Under the pieces are notes generated by a model that did no database searches, had not been told where the DNA came from, and saw only the letters and a list, made by a program, of their open reading frames with translations. Shown here piece after piece: positions 1-6,698 of a stretch of DNA of 12,568 nt; position 1 is the first letter of the stretch, and the number at the start of each line of letters is the position of its first letter. The DNA is from an uncultured Ruminococcus sp. (GTDB taxonomy: Bacteria; Bacillota; Clostridia; Oscillospirales; Ruminococcaceae): assembly GCA_945835085.1 (NCBI GenBank), contig CAMAIG010000016.1, positions 1-12,568 on the forward strand, given 5' to 3'. A program made the position numbers and the translations under genes.

Positions 1-1490
1 GAAACTGCGGCGTGCTTATGCATATTACAAGTCTGCCGGGTCAATACGGCATAGGAACTCTTGGCCGTGAGGCTTACAGATTTGTTGACTTTCTGAAAAA
101 ATCCAAGCAGACCTACTGGCAGATCCTTCCCGTGGGTCCCACCGGCTTCGGTGATTCGCCATATCAAAGCTATTCTGCTTTTGCGGGAAATCCGCTGCTT
201 ATTGATATAGATAAGCTCATTGAGGACGAACTCGTTCAGCCCGATGACAAGGATCTCCTCCTTCTCTCACAGAAAAACGGATTTGCGGATTACGGTCAGC
301 TCTTTGCTTTTAAAAAGCTTATCCTTGCAAAGGCTCATGCAGCTTTTTTATCCTCCGAAAATTTGGAAAAGAAGGAAAAATATGCAAAATTCTGCTCAAA
401 GAACAAGTGGTGGCTTGATGACTATGCAATGTTCATGTCCCTGAAATACCGCTTCAAGCAGGAAATGTGGACTCTCTGGGACGACTGCTACCGTCTGCGT
501 GATGAAAGCGCTCTTGCTGCTTATGCCCGGGAAAATGCAATGGATATTGACCTGTGGAAATTCATGCAGTTTGAATTTTTCACTCAGTACAAGGCTCTGA
601 AAAAATATGCCAACAAAAACGGCGTGAAGATATACGGTGATATGCCTATCTACGTTTCCATGGACAGCAGCGACATCTGGGCTGACCCCGATATGTTCAT
701 GCTCGACGAAAACAGACGCCCCACAAAGGTTGCAGGCTGCCCCCCCGATGATTTTGCTCCCACAGGTCAGCTCTGGGGAAATCCCCTTTATGACTGGGAA
801 TATATGGAAAAGCACGGCTACAAATGGTGGATAAAGCGTGTAAAATACAGCGCAAAGCTCTTCGACCTTACAAGAATTGACCATTTCCGAGGCTTTGAAA
901 GCTTCTATGCTATTCCTGCCGAGGACGAAACCGCCGAAAACGGCGAATGGATGCAGGGCCCTTCAATGAAGCTTTTCAATGCGATCAGATCGGAGCTTGG
1001 GGATGTGGCGCTTGTGGCGGAGGATCTCGGTTTCCTCACGGATGAAGTGGTGCAGATGCTCAAGGCTGCGGGATATCCCGGTATGAAGGTACTTGAATTT
1101 GCTTTCGGCGGCGATGACAGCGGTTATCTTCCCCATAATTATGACAAAAACAGCGTTGTTTATATCGGCACTCACGACAACGAAACTGCTCTCGGCTGGT
1201 ATCTGGGGGCTGACAAGGCTACAAAGAAAAGGATTCGCAGATATCTCGGGCTTGGAAAGACTGCGGATAACGAAACCGTGGTTTCAGCGCTTATCCGTGA
1301 GGCTTATGCAAGCGTTTCGGACATCTGCATTATCCAGATGCAGGATCTGCTCTGCCTGGACAACAGCGCAAGAATGAATATCCCCTCCACCATCGGCGGC
1401 GGCAACTGGGCTTGGCGTATGGACAAGGGCGCTCTTACAAAGGAGCTTTCCAAAAAGCTCAGAAGACTTGCAAAGACCTATTACAGATAA
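1..1490 (+). CDS. malQ: 4-alpha-glucanotransferase (amylomaltase/disproportionating enzyme, GH77), 5' end missing
   Basis: This enzyme transfers alpha-1,4-glucan segments between malto-oligosaccharides or glycogen, in the cytoplasm. The frame is open from base 3 and reads NCGVLMHITSLPG, the usual MalQ N-terminal region, so the true start lies a few codons to the left of the window; the GTG at 12 and ATG at 18 are internal. GH77 hallmarks are visible (numbering from the codon at 12): the N-terminal WQILPVGPTGFGDSPYQS block, the nucleophile Asp290 in LTRIDHFRGFE, the acid/base Glu337 in LVAEDLGF and the third acid Asp389 in GTHDNET. The 492 residues visible fit a nearly complete protein of about 500. 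The stop TAA is at 1488-1490. No clear intrinsic terminator follows; the next gene begins 161 bp downstream on the same strand, so cotranscription is possible but unproven. Confidence 0.95.
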   Translation, partial: NCGVLMHITSLPGQYGIGTLGREAYRFVDFLKKSKQTYWQILPVGPTGFGDSPYQSYSAFAGNPLLIDIDKLIEDELVQPDDKDLLLLSQKNGFADYGQLFAFKKLILAKAHAAFLSSENLEKKEKYAKFCSKNKWWLDDYAMFMSLKYRFKQEMWTLWDDCYRLRDESALAAYARENAMDIDLWKFMQFEFFTQYKALKKYANKNGVKIYGDMPIYVSMDSSDIWADPDMFMLDENRRPTKVAGCPPDDFAPTGQLWGNPLYDWEYMEKHGYKWWIKRVKYSAKLFDLTRIDHFRGFESFYAIPAEDETAENGEWMQGPSMKLFNAIRSELGDVALVAEDLGFLTDEVVQMLKAAGYPGMKVLEFAFGGDDSGYLPHNYDKNSVVYIGTHDNETALGWYLGADKATKKRIRRYLGLGKTADNETVVSALIREAYASVSDICIIQMQDLLCLDNSARMNIPSTIGGGNWAWRMDKGALTKELSKKLRRLAKTYYR

Positions 1491-1651
1491 TCATATCCCC
1501 ATTTAATCGGAAACATTAATCATAAGAAGCCGCTGAACATTAATAACCTTTGCTTAAATCAGGTTATCGAGCCACAAAGCAGAAGGTATTTGCTATCTCA
1601 CCAACGAGTTGGCTTCAGCGACACGCTAAAAATTGAAAGGAAACTATTATC
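1491..1651 (+). other. Hairpin-rich intergenic region / possible structured leader upstream of the GH113 gene
   Basis: This 161-bp gap holds consecutive potential stem-loops. ATAACCT (1543-1549) pairs with AGGTTAT (1561-1567) around an 11-nt loop. An AGCAGA stem (1578-1594) has one G-U pair. CCAA/TTGG (1601-1614) closes a CGAG loop. Alternatively AGCCA (1570-1574) can pair with TGGCT (1610-1614) and enclose the second stem. A 9-nt direct repeat AACATTAAT occurs at 1512-1520 and 1536-1544. No convincing -35/-10 pair and no T-tract terminator was seen. The GH113 ribosome binding site AAAGGA lies at 1636-1641. Its role as leader RNA, processing site or repeat remnant is inference. Confidence 0.35.
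1579..1615 (+). repeat. Dispersed 37-nt two-hairpin repeat, copy 1
   Basis: Aligned without gaps to 11104-11140, 29 of 37 positions are identical. Both copies carry a first hairpin (GCARAA...TTTGC) and a second with stem CCAA/TTGG and loop CGAG or CGGG, ending in GGCTT. The most conserved part is ACCAACGRGTTGGCTT. The copy lies in the gap between malQ and the GH113 gene. It may be one member of a family of short intergenic repeats; only a genome-wide search can show copy number. Confidence 0.5.
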
Positions 1652-2635
1652 ATGGAAATAAAAGGCTACACCTACGGTTGGGACAGTCACAAGGGAATGC
1701 TTGGAACGGAAAAGTCGGAGGAAAGCATCAAGGCTCTTGCTGCAATGGGCGGCAACTGGGCTGCCCTTGCTTTTGCGGTGAGGCAGGAGAAATTCTGCTC
1801 CTCCCGCTTCGGCTTTGATTTTCGCTTCTGCAATACGGACAGGGAGATAGAAAAGTCTATTAAACAGCTCAAGGACAACGGTCTGAAGGTATGTCTGAAG
1901 CCTATCCTTAACTGCGAGGACGGCACATGGAGAGCAAACATCACCTTCCCCGAGAGAGAATTCCCCGTTTATGACGAGCATGGCAGGCTCAAAAGCTACT
2001 GGAACGAATGGTTCTCCTGCTACACCGCTTTCATCTGCCATTATGCCGAGATAGCAGAGTACACAGGCTGCGAAATACTGTGCATAGGCTGTGAAATGAT
2101 AGGCACCGAGCATAAGGAGGAATACTGGCGTGACCTTATTGCAAAGGTCAGGGAGATATATCACGGTCCCCTTGTTTACAATGCAAATCACGGCAAGGAG
2201 GACAATGTAAGCTGGTTTGACGCTCTGGATTACATAGGCACCTCGGCATATTACCCCGTTGAAAGGGAGGGCGGCGCTTCCGCTGACGAAATGACCGCCG
2301 CATGGGAGCAGCCGAAGAAAAATCTCAGACGCCTGGCGGATAAATTCGGCAAGAAGATCATTTTCATGGAGATAGGCTGCCGCAGCGCAAGAGGCTGCGC
2401 GGCTATGCCCTGGGATTTTGTTCATGTGGAATATCCCCGTGACGAGGACGAGCAGGCTAATTTCTATGAAAGCGCACTACGTGCCATGTGGGACGAACCA
2501 TATTTTGCAGGCTTCTTCTGGTGGGACTGGAACACCTATCTTCTCCCCGATGACAAGATACCCGAGGACAAGGGCTTCGGCATTCACGGCAAAAAAGCCG
2601 AAAAGCTGCTAACAGAGTGGTATACCAATAAGTAA
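1652..2635 (+). CDS. GH113-type glycoside hydrolase (predicted intracellular beta-mannan/manno-oligosaccharide hydrolase)
   Basis: This 327-residue TIM-barrel enzyme resembles glycoside hydrolase family 113, whose characterised members hydrolyse beta-1,4-mannan and manno-oligosaccharides. Recognisable blocks in order: MEIKGYTYGWDS at the N-terminus, CLKPILNCEDGTWRANI (81-97), CIGCEMIGTE (144-153) with the probable acid/base Glu148, VYNANH (175-180), DYIGTSAYYPV (193-203), FMEIGCRSARGCAAMPW (238-254) with the probable nucleophile Glu240, and the late FFWWDWN (288-294). There is no signal peptide, so the substrate should be imported oligosaccharide. The ATG at 1652 follows AAAGGA at 10 nt spacing. 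A strong intrinsic terminator follows the TAA stop. The upstream neighbour malQ also handles oligosaccharides, which fits a carbohydrate-use locus, but no transporter is visible. The family call is firm; the mannan substrate is inferred from the family, not from the sequence. Confidence 0.85.
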   Translation: MEIKGYTYGWDSHKGMLGTEKSEESIKALAAMGGNWAALAFAVRQEKFCSSRFGFDFRFCNTDREIEKSIKQLKDNGLKVCLKPILNCEDGTWRANITFPEREFPVYDEHGRLKSYWNEWFSCYTAFICHYAEIAEYTGCEILCIGCEMIGTEHKEEYWRDLIAKVREIYHGPLVYNANHGKEDNVSWFDALDYIGTSAYYPVEREGGASADEMTAAWEQPKKNLRRLADKFGKKIIFMEIGCRSARGCAAMPWDFVHVEYPRDEDEQANFYESALRAMWDEPYFAGFFWWDWNTYLLPDDKIPEDKGFGIHGKKAEKLLTEWYTNK

Positions 2636-2643
2636 TAATTATT

Positions 2644-2692
2644 AAACCGCCTTCATATACTTTGTTATCAAAGAAATGAAAGGCGGTTTTTT
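2644..2692 (+). terminator. Intrinsic terminator after the GH113 gene, overlapping the amidase ribosome binding site
   Basis: AAACCGCCTTCAT (2644-2656) pairs with ATGAAAGGCGGTTT (2676-2689), with one bulged A. An inner stem CTTTG/CAAAG (2660-2664 with 2669-2673) closes a TTAT loop. Six T residues follow the last G (2687-2692). The right arm contains AAAGGCGG (2679-2686), which sits 8 nt before the amidase ATG. Confidence 0.9.
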
Positions 2693-2694
2693 AT

Positions 2695-3435
2695 ATGCCA
2701 ATGGTCTTTCTCAGTCCCTCTACTCAGGAATGGAACAAGTACGCTGCGGAGGGAAACGAAGAAAAGTATATGAATATTCTGGCTGACAAAATGGAGCCGT
2801 ATATGCTTTCATCGGGAATAAGCTTCACAAGAAACGACCCCGCAAGAAACGTTCAGGGCGCCATTGAGGACTCAAACAACGGGAAATATGACGTTCATCT
2901 TGCACTCCACACCAATGCGGGAGGCGGCGAATATGCAGGAAAGCTAAGGGGTATTGACATCTATTACTCACCCTATTCCCAGTGGAGCAGAAAGCTTGCG
3001 GTCATTACCGCAAATAATCTGGAGCCGATATATCCCATTCCCTCAAAGGTAAATATCCTTCCCACCACCTCTCTTGCTGAGGTCACAAGAACAAGCGCAC
3101 CTGCTATTCTGGCAGAGCTTGGCTATCACGATAATTACGAGGACGAATTCTGGCTGAAGGAAAACCTTGACGCTATTGCAAGGACAATGGTGCTGTCCCT
3201 GTGCGATTATTTCGGAATACCCTTTGTTGAGCCAATGCCCATAAGAACGGGAATTGTCCGCACAGACGGGTCTAATCTAAATCTTAGGCGGTTTCCTTCT
3301 ATGGCGGGTGAGATCATCGGCAGGATACCCGATAACGGCAAGGTGAATATTTACGGCGAAACAGGGGGCTGGTATGTTGTAAAATACGGCGACAAAACAG
3401 GCTACGCTTCAAAGGATTTCATTGAGATAGTATGA
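2695..3435 (+). CDS. N-acetylmuramoyl-L-alanine amidase (Amidase_3 type) with C-terminal SH3 domain
   Basis: This zinc-type amidase is predicted to cleave the amide bond between N-acetylmuramic acid and L-alanine in peptidoglycan. The catalytic domain (about 3-175) opens with FLSPSTQEWN, where many Amidase_3 proteins have a GHGG zinc-ligand His; Gln11 occupies this place, a substitution I recall from clostridial members. Other expected residues are present: Glu22/Glu23 in GNEEKYMN, His72 in HLALHTNAGGG and catalytic Glu141 in APAILAELGYHDN. Residues about 184-246 form a bacterial SH3 domain (NLNLRRFPSM, GGWYVVKYGDKTGYAS), likely for wall binding. No signal peptide or membrane segment is seen, so export would need a holin, another route or lysis. 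The start at 2695 follows AAAGGCGG by 8 nt; ATG 2701 is an alternative. The gene starts right after the upstream terminator, and its own promoter is not obvious. Confidence 0.85.
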   Translation: MPMVFLSPSTQEWNKYAAEGNEEKYMNILADKMEPYMLSSGISFTRNDPARNVQGAIEDSNNGKYDVHLALHTNAGGGEYAGKLRGIDIYYSPYSQWSRKLAVITANNLEPIYPIPSKVNILPTTSLAEVTRTSAPAILAELGYHDNYEDEFWLKENLDAIARTMVLSLCDYFGIPFVEPMPIRTGIVRTDGSNLNLRRFPSMAGEIIGRIPDNGKVNIYGETGGWYVVKYGDKTGYASKDFIEIV

Positions 3436-3436
3436 T

Positions 3437-3484
3437 AAAAAAAGCTGCATAAATGTGTCGTGTGAACACCTTTATGCAGCTTTT
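3437..3484. terminator. Bidirectional intrinsic terminator between the amidase gene and argF
   Basis: A perfect 14-bp stem joins AAAAGCTGCATAAA (3440-3453) to TTTATGCAGCTTTT (3471-3484), with a 17-nt loop. Seven A residues (3437-3443) give a T-tract on the minus strand and four T residues end the plus-strand arm, so it can stop both the amidase transcript and the converging arg operon transcript. It lies 1 nt after the amidase stop and 11 nt beyond the argF stop. Confidence 0.92.
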
Positions 3485-3495
3485 GATTTTCAAAA

Positions 3496-4404
3496 TCAGT
3501 TCTTCATGAGCTTGACCATAACAGCCTTCTGAGCGTGCAGACGGTTTTCAGCCTCGTCAAAGATCTCATCGGCATGAGCCTCGAATACCTTTGCTGTGAT
3601 CTCCTCCTCACGGTGAGCGGGCAGGCAGTGCTGAACCATTGCGTCACGCTTTGCAGCTGCCATTACCTCGTCATTGATCTGGTAGCCTGCAAATGCCTTA
3701 CGGCGTATCTCTGCTTCGCCCTCCTGACCCATAGAAGCCCATACATCTGTAAAGAGAACATCAGCGTTTGCTGCTGCTTCAAGAGGACTTTCGGTAAGAG
3801 TGAACTTTCCTTCATAATCCTTTGCAAAATCAAGGACTGTCTGATCGGGACGATATCCATCGGGACAAGCACAGGAAACCTCCATGCCTACTGTAAGTCC
3901 TCCCACGATAAGAGAGTTTGCCATGTTGTTTCCATCGCCTATGTAGCACATTTTAAGTCCGTCAAACTGACCCTTGTACTCACGGATAGTCATAAGATCG
4001 GCAAGCACCTGGCAGGGATGACAGTAATCGGTAAGTCCGTTGATTATGGGGATATTGCCGTTATTTGCAAGATCCTCCACCTCCTTCTGCTCGAAGGTAC
4101 GGATCATTATTCCGTCAAGATAGCGGGAAAGAACACGGGCTGTATCCTGAACAGGCTCTCCCCTGCCTATCTGCAGGTCACGGGAGGAAAGGAAGAGTGC
4201 ATTTCCGCCCAGCTGATACATTCCTGTTTCAAAGGAAACACGGGTGCGTGTTGATGATTTCTGGAAGATCATTCCCAGGGTCTTGCCTTCAAGGTGACGG
4301 TGGGGAATGTTGTGCTTGAGCTCATACTTTAGCTGGTCTGCAAGGTTAAGGATCTCGATGATCTCTATCTTTGAGAGATCGGACATTTTAAGTAAATGCT
4401 TCAT
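3496..4404 (-). CDS. argF: Ornithine carbamoyltransferase
   Basis: ArgF joins carbamoyl phosphate and ornithine to give citrulline, in the cytoplasm. The 302-residue protein has the family length and its motifs: the carbamoyl-phosphate binding SSTRTR (50-55), HPCQ (129-132), the ornithine-binding DVWASMGQE loop and the catalytic HCLPAHREEE near residue 263. The ATG at 4404 is preceded by GGAGG (4413-4417) at 8 nt, so the start is firm. It is the last gene of the minus-strand arginine run and ends at a bidirectional terminator. A 27-codon small ORF stops 16 nt before its start, with an extended -10 promoter ahead of it, so argF may have its own transcript besides read-through from argD. The anabolic role follows from the pathway context; no arcA or arcC genes are nearby to suggest catabolism. 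Confidence 0.97.
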   Translation of the reverse strand: MKHLLKMSDLSKIEIIEILNLADQLKYELKHNIPHRHLEGKTLGMIFQKSSTRTRVSFETGMYQLGGNALFLSSRDLQIGRGEPVQDTARVLSRYLDGIMIRTFEQKEVEDLANNGNIPIINGLTDYCHPCQVLADLMTIREYKGQFDGLKMCYIGDGNNMANSLIVGGLTVGMEVSCACPDGYRPDQTVLDFAKDYEGKFTLTESPLEAAANADVLFTDVWASMGQEGEAEIRRKAFAGYQINDEVMAAAKRDAMVQHCLPAHREEEITAKVFEAHADEIFDEAENRLHAQKAVMVKLMKN

Positions 4405-4420
4405 AATAATTACCTCCGTA

Positions 4421-4504
4421 TCAGAATATTAGATCTAAGATGATATCAAAAAATAATTCTGCTGCAAATTCCACTGCACCAAGGATAAATTTTCTTATTT
4501 TCAT
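4421..4504 (-). CDS. Small ORF: 27-residue amphipathic peptide upstream of argF
   Basis: ATG at 4504 is preceded by AAAGGAGA with about 7 nt spacing, and the frame ends at TGA (4421-4423). The peptide begins MKIRKFILGAVEF and continues AAELFFDIILDLIF. It has three basic residues at the N-terminus, then acidic residues at positions 12, 16, 20 and 24 (E, E, D, D), exactly four apart in an otherwise hydrophobic sequence, as expected of an amphipathic helix lying on or in a membrane. Its stop lies 3 nt before the argF Shine-Dalgarno, so the two could be translationally coupled. I recognise no family. It has only one Arg codon, which argues against a classical arginine attenuator leader. It could be a small membrane peptide, a coupling leader or a chance ORF; the ribosome binding site and regular pattern favour a translated product. 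Confidence 0.6.
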   Translation of the reverse strand: MKIRKFILGAVEFAAELFFDIILDLIF

Positions 4505-4533
4505 AACACTGTCTCCTTTACGGAAATAATTTC

Positions 4534-4576
4534 TGAATAAAGTATAACAGGTCATTATTAGCGGGAAATAAATGCA
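4534..4576 (-). promoter_or_regulatory. Extended -10 promoter and ArgR-like motifs upstream of the small ORF and argF
   Basis: On the minus strand TGTTATACT (4549-4541) is an extended -10 element (TG-N-TATACT). No good -35 is present 16-18 nt upstream. Overlapping it, the plus strand reads TGAATAAAGTATAACA (4534-4549), similar to the TGAAT...-type ARG boxes known from Bacillus and E. coli. A second AT-rich motif, AATAAATGCAGCATT, starts at 4567. The position would let a repressor block this promoter. The operator assignment rests on resemblance only. Confidence 0.45.
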
Positions 4577-4599
4577 GCATTAAAATAATATTAGAAAGA

Positions 4600-5772
4600 T
4601 CAGACAAGAAGTCCCTTAAGAATTTCCAGACCCTTGTCTATCTCCTCATAGGTTATGGTGAGAGGGGGCAGGAACCTTAGCTTTTCCTTTGCAGTGAGAA
4701 TGAGAAGCCCCTTATCTGCTGCAGCTGTGAGGATATCAGCTGCTTTCTTTGATTTAAGGCGAATTCCCAGCATCAGACCCATTCCGTCAACGCCCTCTGC
4801 TTCGGGTATCTCCGAAAGCTTATTTCTGATGTATTCGCCCTTTGCAATGACTTCCTCGCAGAAGCCCTCTGCGGTAACTGTGTCTATTACCACATTTGCA
4901 CCTGCACAGGCAATGGGATTTCCTCCGAAGGTGGAGCCGTGTGTTCCCTTTACAAGCACATCTGAGCATTTATCTCCCGCAAGGCAGGCACCCATAGGAA
5001 TACCTCCAGCAATGCCCTTGGCAAGAGTTGTGATATCGGGCTTAACTCCATAGCGCATTGATGTGAGCAGTGCTCCTGTTCGTCCCATGCCCGTCTGTAC
5101 CTCGTCGGCAACGGTAAGGATATCATTTTCGGCGCACAGTCTGAATATCTCATCAACAAACGCCTTATCAAGGGGATTTACTCCCCCCTCGCCCTGTACG
5201 AATTCAAACATTACCGCACAGATGCTCTTATCCTCAGCAATGACCCTGCGAAGCTCCTCTATATCATTGGCAGGCACGTTCACAAAGCCCTCAACAAAGG
5301 GGAAGAAGTAATTGTGGAAAACCTCCTGACCTGTGGCGGAAAGGGTTGCGATAGTTCTGCCGTGGAAGGAATTTACAAGGGTAACGATGGTGCTTCTGCC
5401 CTTGCCGTATTTATCAAAGGAATACTTCCTTGCAATTTTTATAGCGCACTCATTTGCCTCTGCTCCGGAGTTTCCGAAGAACACGTTGGAATATCCAGTT
5501 TTTCTGCAGAGCTTTGCGGCAAAATCTGCCTGAACCTTTGTGTAGAAATAGTTTGAGGTATGCTGAATGGAGCGCACCTGTTCACATACGGCATCGACCC
5601 ACTTATCACTTGCATAGCCCAGAGAATTTGTGCCGATCCCGCTGCCGAAATCTATGTACTGCTTGCCGTTTTCATCAACAGCTGTGTCGTCGTGTCCCTT
5701 TTCAAGGACAATGGGAAGCCTGCCGTATGTAGGCATTACATAGTCATTGAATTTGTCAATGGTCTGTGACAT
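4600..5772 (-). CDS. argD: Acetylornithine aminotransferase (PLP-dependent, class III)
   Basis: ArgD converts N-acetylglutamate semialdehyde to N-acetylornithine with glutamate as amino donor. The 390-residue protein shows class-III aminotransferase blocks: DFGSGIGTNSLGY (41-53), FFGNSGAEANECAIKIAR (98-115), SFHGRT (135-140), EFVQGEGGVNP (190-200), the PLP aspartate Asp223 in VADEVQTGMGRTG and the Schiff-base Lys252 in TLAKGIAGGIPMGA. The frame is open to a TTG at 5790, and an ATG lies at 5781, but the AAAGGA Shine-Dalgarno (5783-5788) abuts the latter and spaces correctly (about 10 nt) to the ATG at 5772, giving MSQTIDKFN as the start. It follows argB by 27 nt. It could also serve as succinyldiaminopimelate aminotransferase, as some ArgD proteins do, but context favours arginine. 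Confidence 0.95.
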   Translation of the reverse strand: MSQTIDKFNDYVMPTYGRLPIVLEKGHDDTAVDENGKQYIDFGSGIGTNSLGYASDKWVDAVCEQVRSIQHTSNYFYTKVQADFAAKLCRKTGYSNVFFGNSGAEANECAIKIARKYSFDKYGKGRSTIVTLVNSFHGRTIATLSATGQEVFHNYFFPFVEGFVNVPANDIEELRRVIAEDKSICAVMFEFVQGEGGVNPLDKAFVDEIFRLCAENDILTVADEVQTGMGRTGALLTSMRYGVKPDITTLAKGIAGGIPMGACLAGDKCSDVLVKGTHGSTFGGNPIACAGANVVIDTVTAEGFCEEVIAKGEYIRNKLSEIPEAEGVDGMGLMLGIRLKSKKAADILTAAADKGLLILTAKEKLRFLPPLTITYEEIDKGLEILKGLLV

Positions 5773-5799
5773 TTTTATCATTCCTTTCAAAAGAAAGCT

Positions 5800-6654
5800 T
5801 TATATGAACTGTGTTCCTATTCCTTCGTTGGAAAGAAGCTCTATAAGAATGGAGTGAGGAACTCTGCCGTCGATAATGCAGGTCTTTTTAACGCCTCGTC
5901 TTACTGCCTCAACACAGCAGTCTATCTTAGGTATCATTCCTCCGCTGATAATGCCCTGCTTTTTCATAAAGGGAACATCGCTGACCTGAACGGAGCTGAT
6001 GAGAGTGGAGCTGTCGTCCTTATCCTTGAGAAGTCCCACGATATCGGTCATGAGAATGAGATTTTCAGCCTTAAGCTCTGCTGCAATTCTCGCTGCCGCA
6101 GTATCTGCATTGATGTTATAGGTCTGACCGCTTTCATCGCAGGCAACCGTTGAGATAACGGGGATATATCCCTTTTCAAGAGTGTCAAGTATGACCTTGG
6201 TATTTACTCTGTCTATCTCGCCAACGTAGCCTAAGTCAACCTCGCCCTCCAGCTTATGGCAGACTATCATGTTTCCGTCTATGCCGCACATTCCCATGGC
6301 TCTTCCGCCATTCTGGGTAAGGTGGGAAACAAGCTCCTTGTTGACCTTTCCCGCAAGGACCATCTTAACGATGTCCACGGTTTCCTCGTCGGTATATCTG
6401 AGTCCGTTTATGAATTTGCTCTCTATGCCGACTCTTTTGAGCATATCGTTTATCTCGGGTCCTCCGCCGTGAACAAGCACCGTCTTTACTCCCACAAGAT
6501 TAAGCAGCACGATATCGCTCATTACGGCTTCCTTCAGATCTTCGTTTGTCATTGCATTTCCGCCGTATTTGATAACAACTATCTTGTCGTTATACATCCG
6601 GATATGAGGAAGTGCGTCAATAAGCACCTGTGCCCTCAGCTCGGTAGAAAGCAT
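5800..6654 (-). CDS. argB: N-acetylglutamate kinase, predicted arginine-sensitive type
   Basis: ArgB phosphorylates N-acetylglutamate with ATP, the second step of the pathway and the usual control point. The 284-residue protein has the amino acid kinase signatures VIKYGGNAM (27-35, with Lys29) and LVHGGGPEIN (60-69), and later MTDIVGLLKDKDD and SGGMIPKIDCC. An N-terminal helix precedes the kinase core (AQVLIDALPHIRMYNDK), and the protein ends IIDGRVPHSILIELLSNEGIGTQ; both are typical of hexameric kinases inhibited by arginine, so feedback inhibition is inferred. The ATG at 6675 has a badly placed Shine-Dalgarno (3 nt), whereas AAAGGA lies 6 nt before ATG 6654, which also matches the family N-terminus. 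It is 44 nt after argJ and 27 nt before argD. Confidence 0.95.
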   Translation of the reverse strand: MLSTELRAQVLIDALPHIRMYNDKIVVIKYGGNAMTNEDLKEAVMSDIVLLNLVGVKTVLVHGGGPEINDMLKRVGIESKFINGLRYTDEETVDIVKMVLAGKVNKELVSHLTQNGGRAMGMCGIDGNMIVCHKLEGEVDLGYVGEIDRVNTKVILDTLEKGYIPVISTVACDESGQTYNINADTAAARIAAELKAENLILMTDIVGLLKDKDDSSTLISSVQVSDVPFMKKQGIISGGMIPKIDCCVEAVRRGVKKTCIIDGRVPHSILIELLSNEGIGTQFI

Positions 6655-6698
6655 ATGATTTCCTTTATTTTCCATTATCCTTCCAAATCCTTTCCGTA

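Noticed and set aside
1598..2425. Minus-strand open frame of 275 codons opposite the GH113 gene
   Set aside because: The GH113 frame has family motifs and a ribosome binding site; the opposite frame has neither.
3535..4254. Plus-strand open frame of 239 codons opposite argF
   Set aside because: Antisense shadow of the conserved argF; Cys/Leu-rich composition without motifs.
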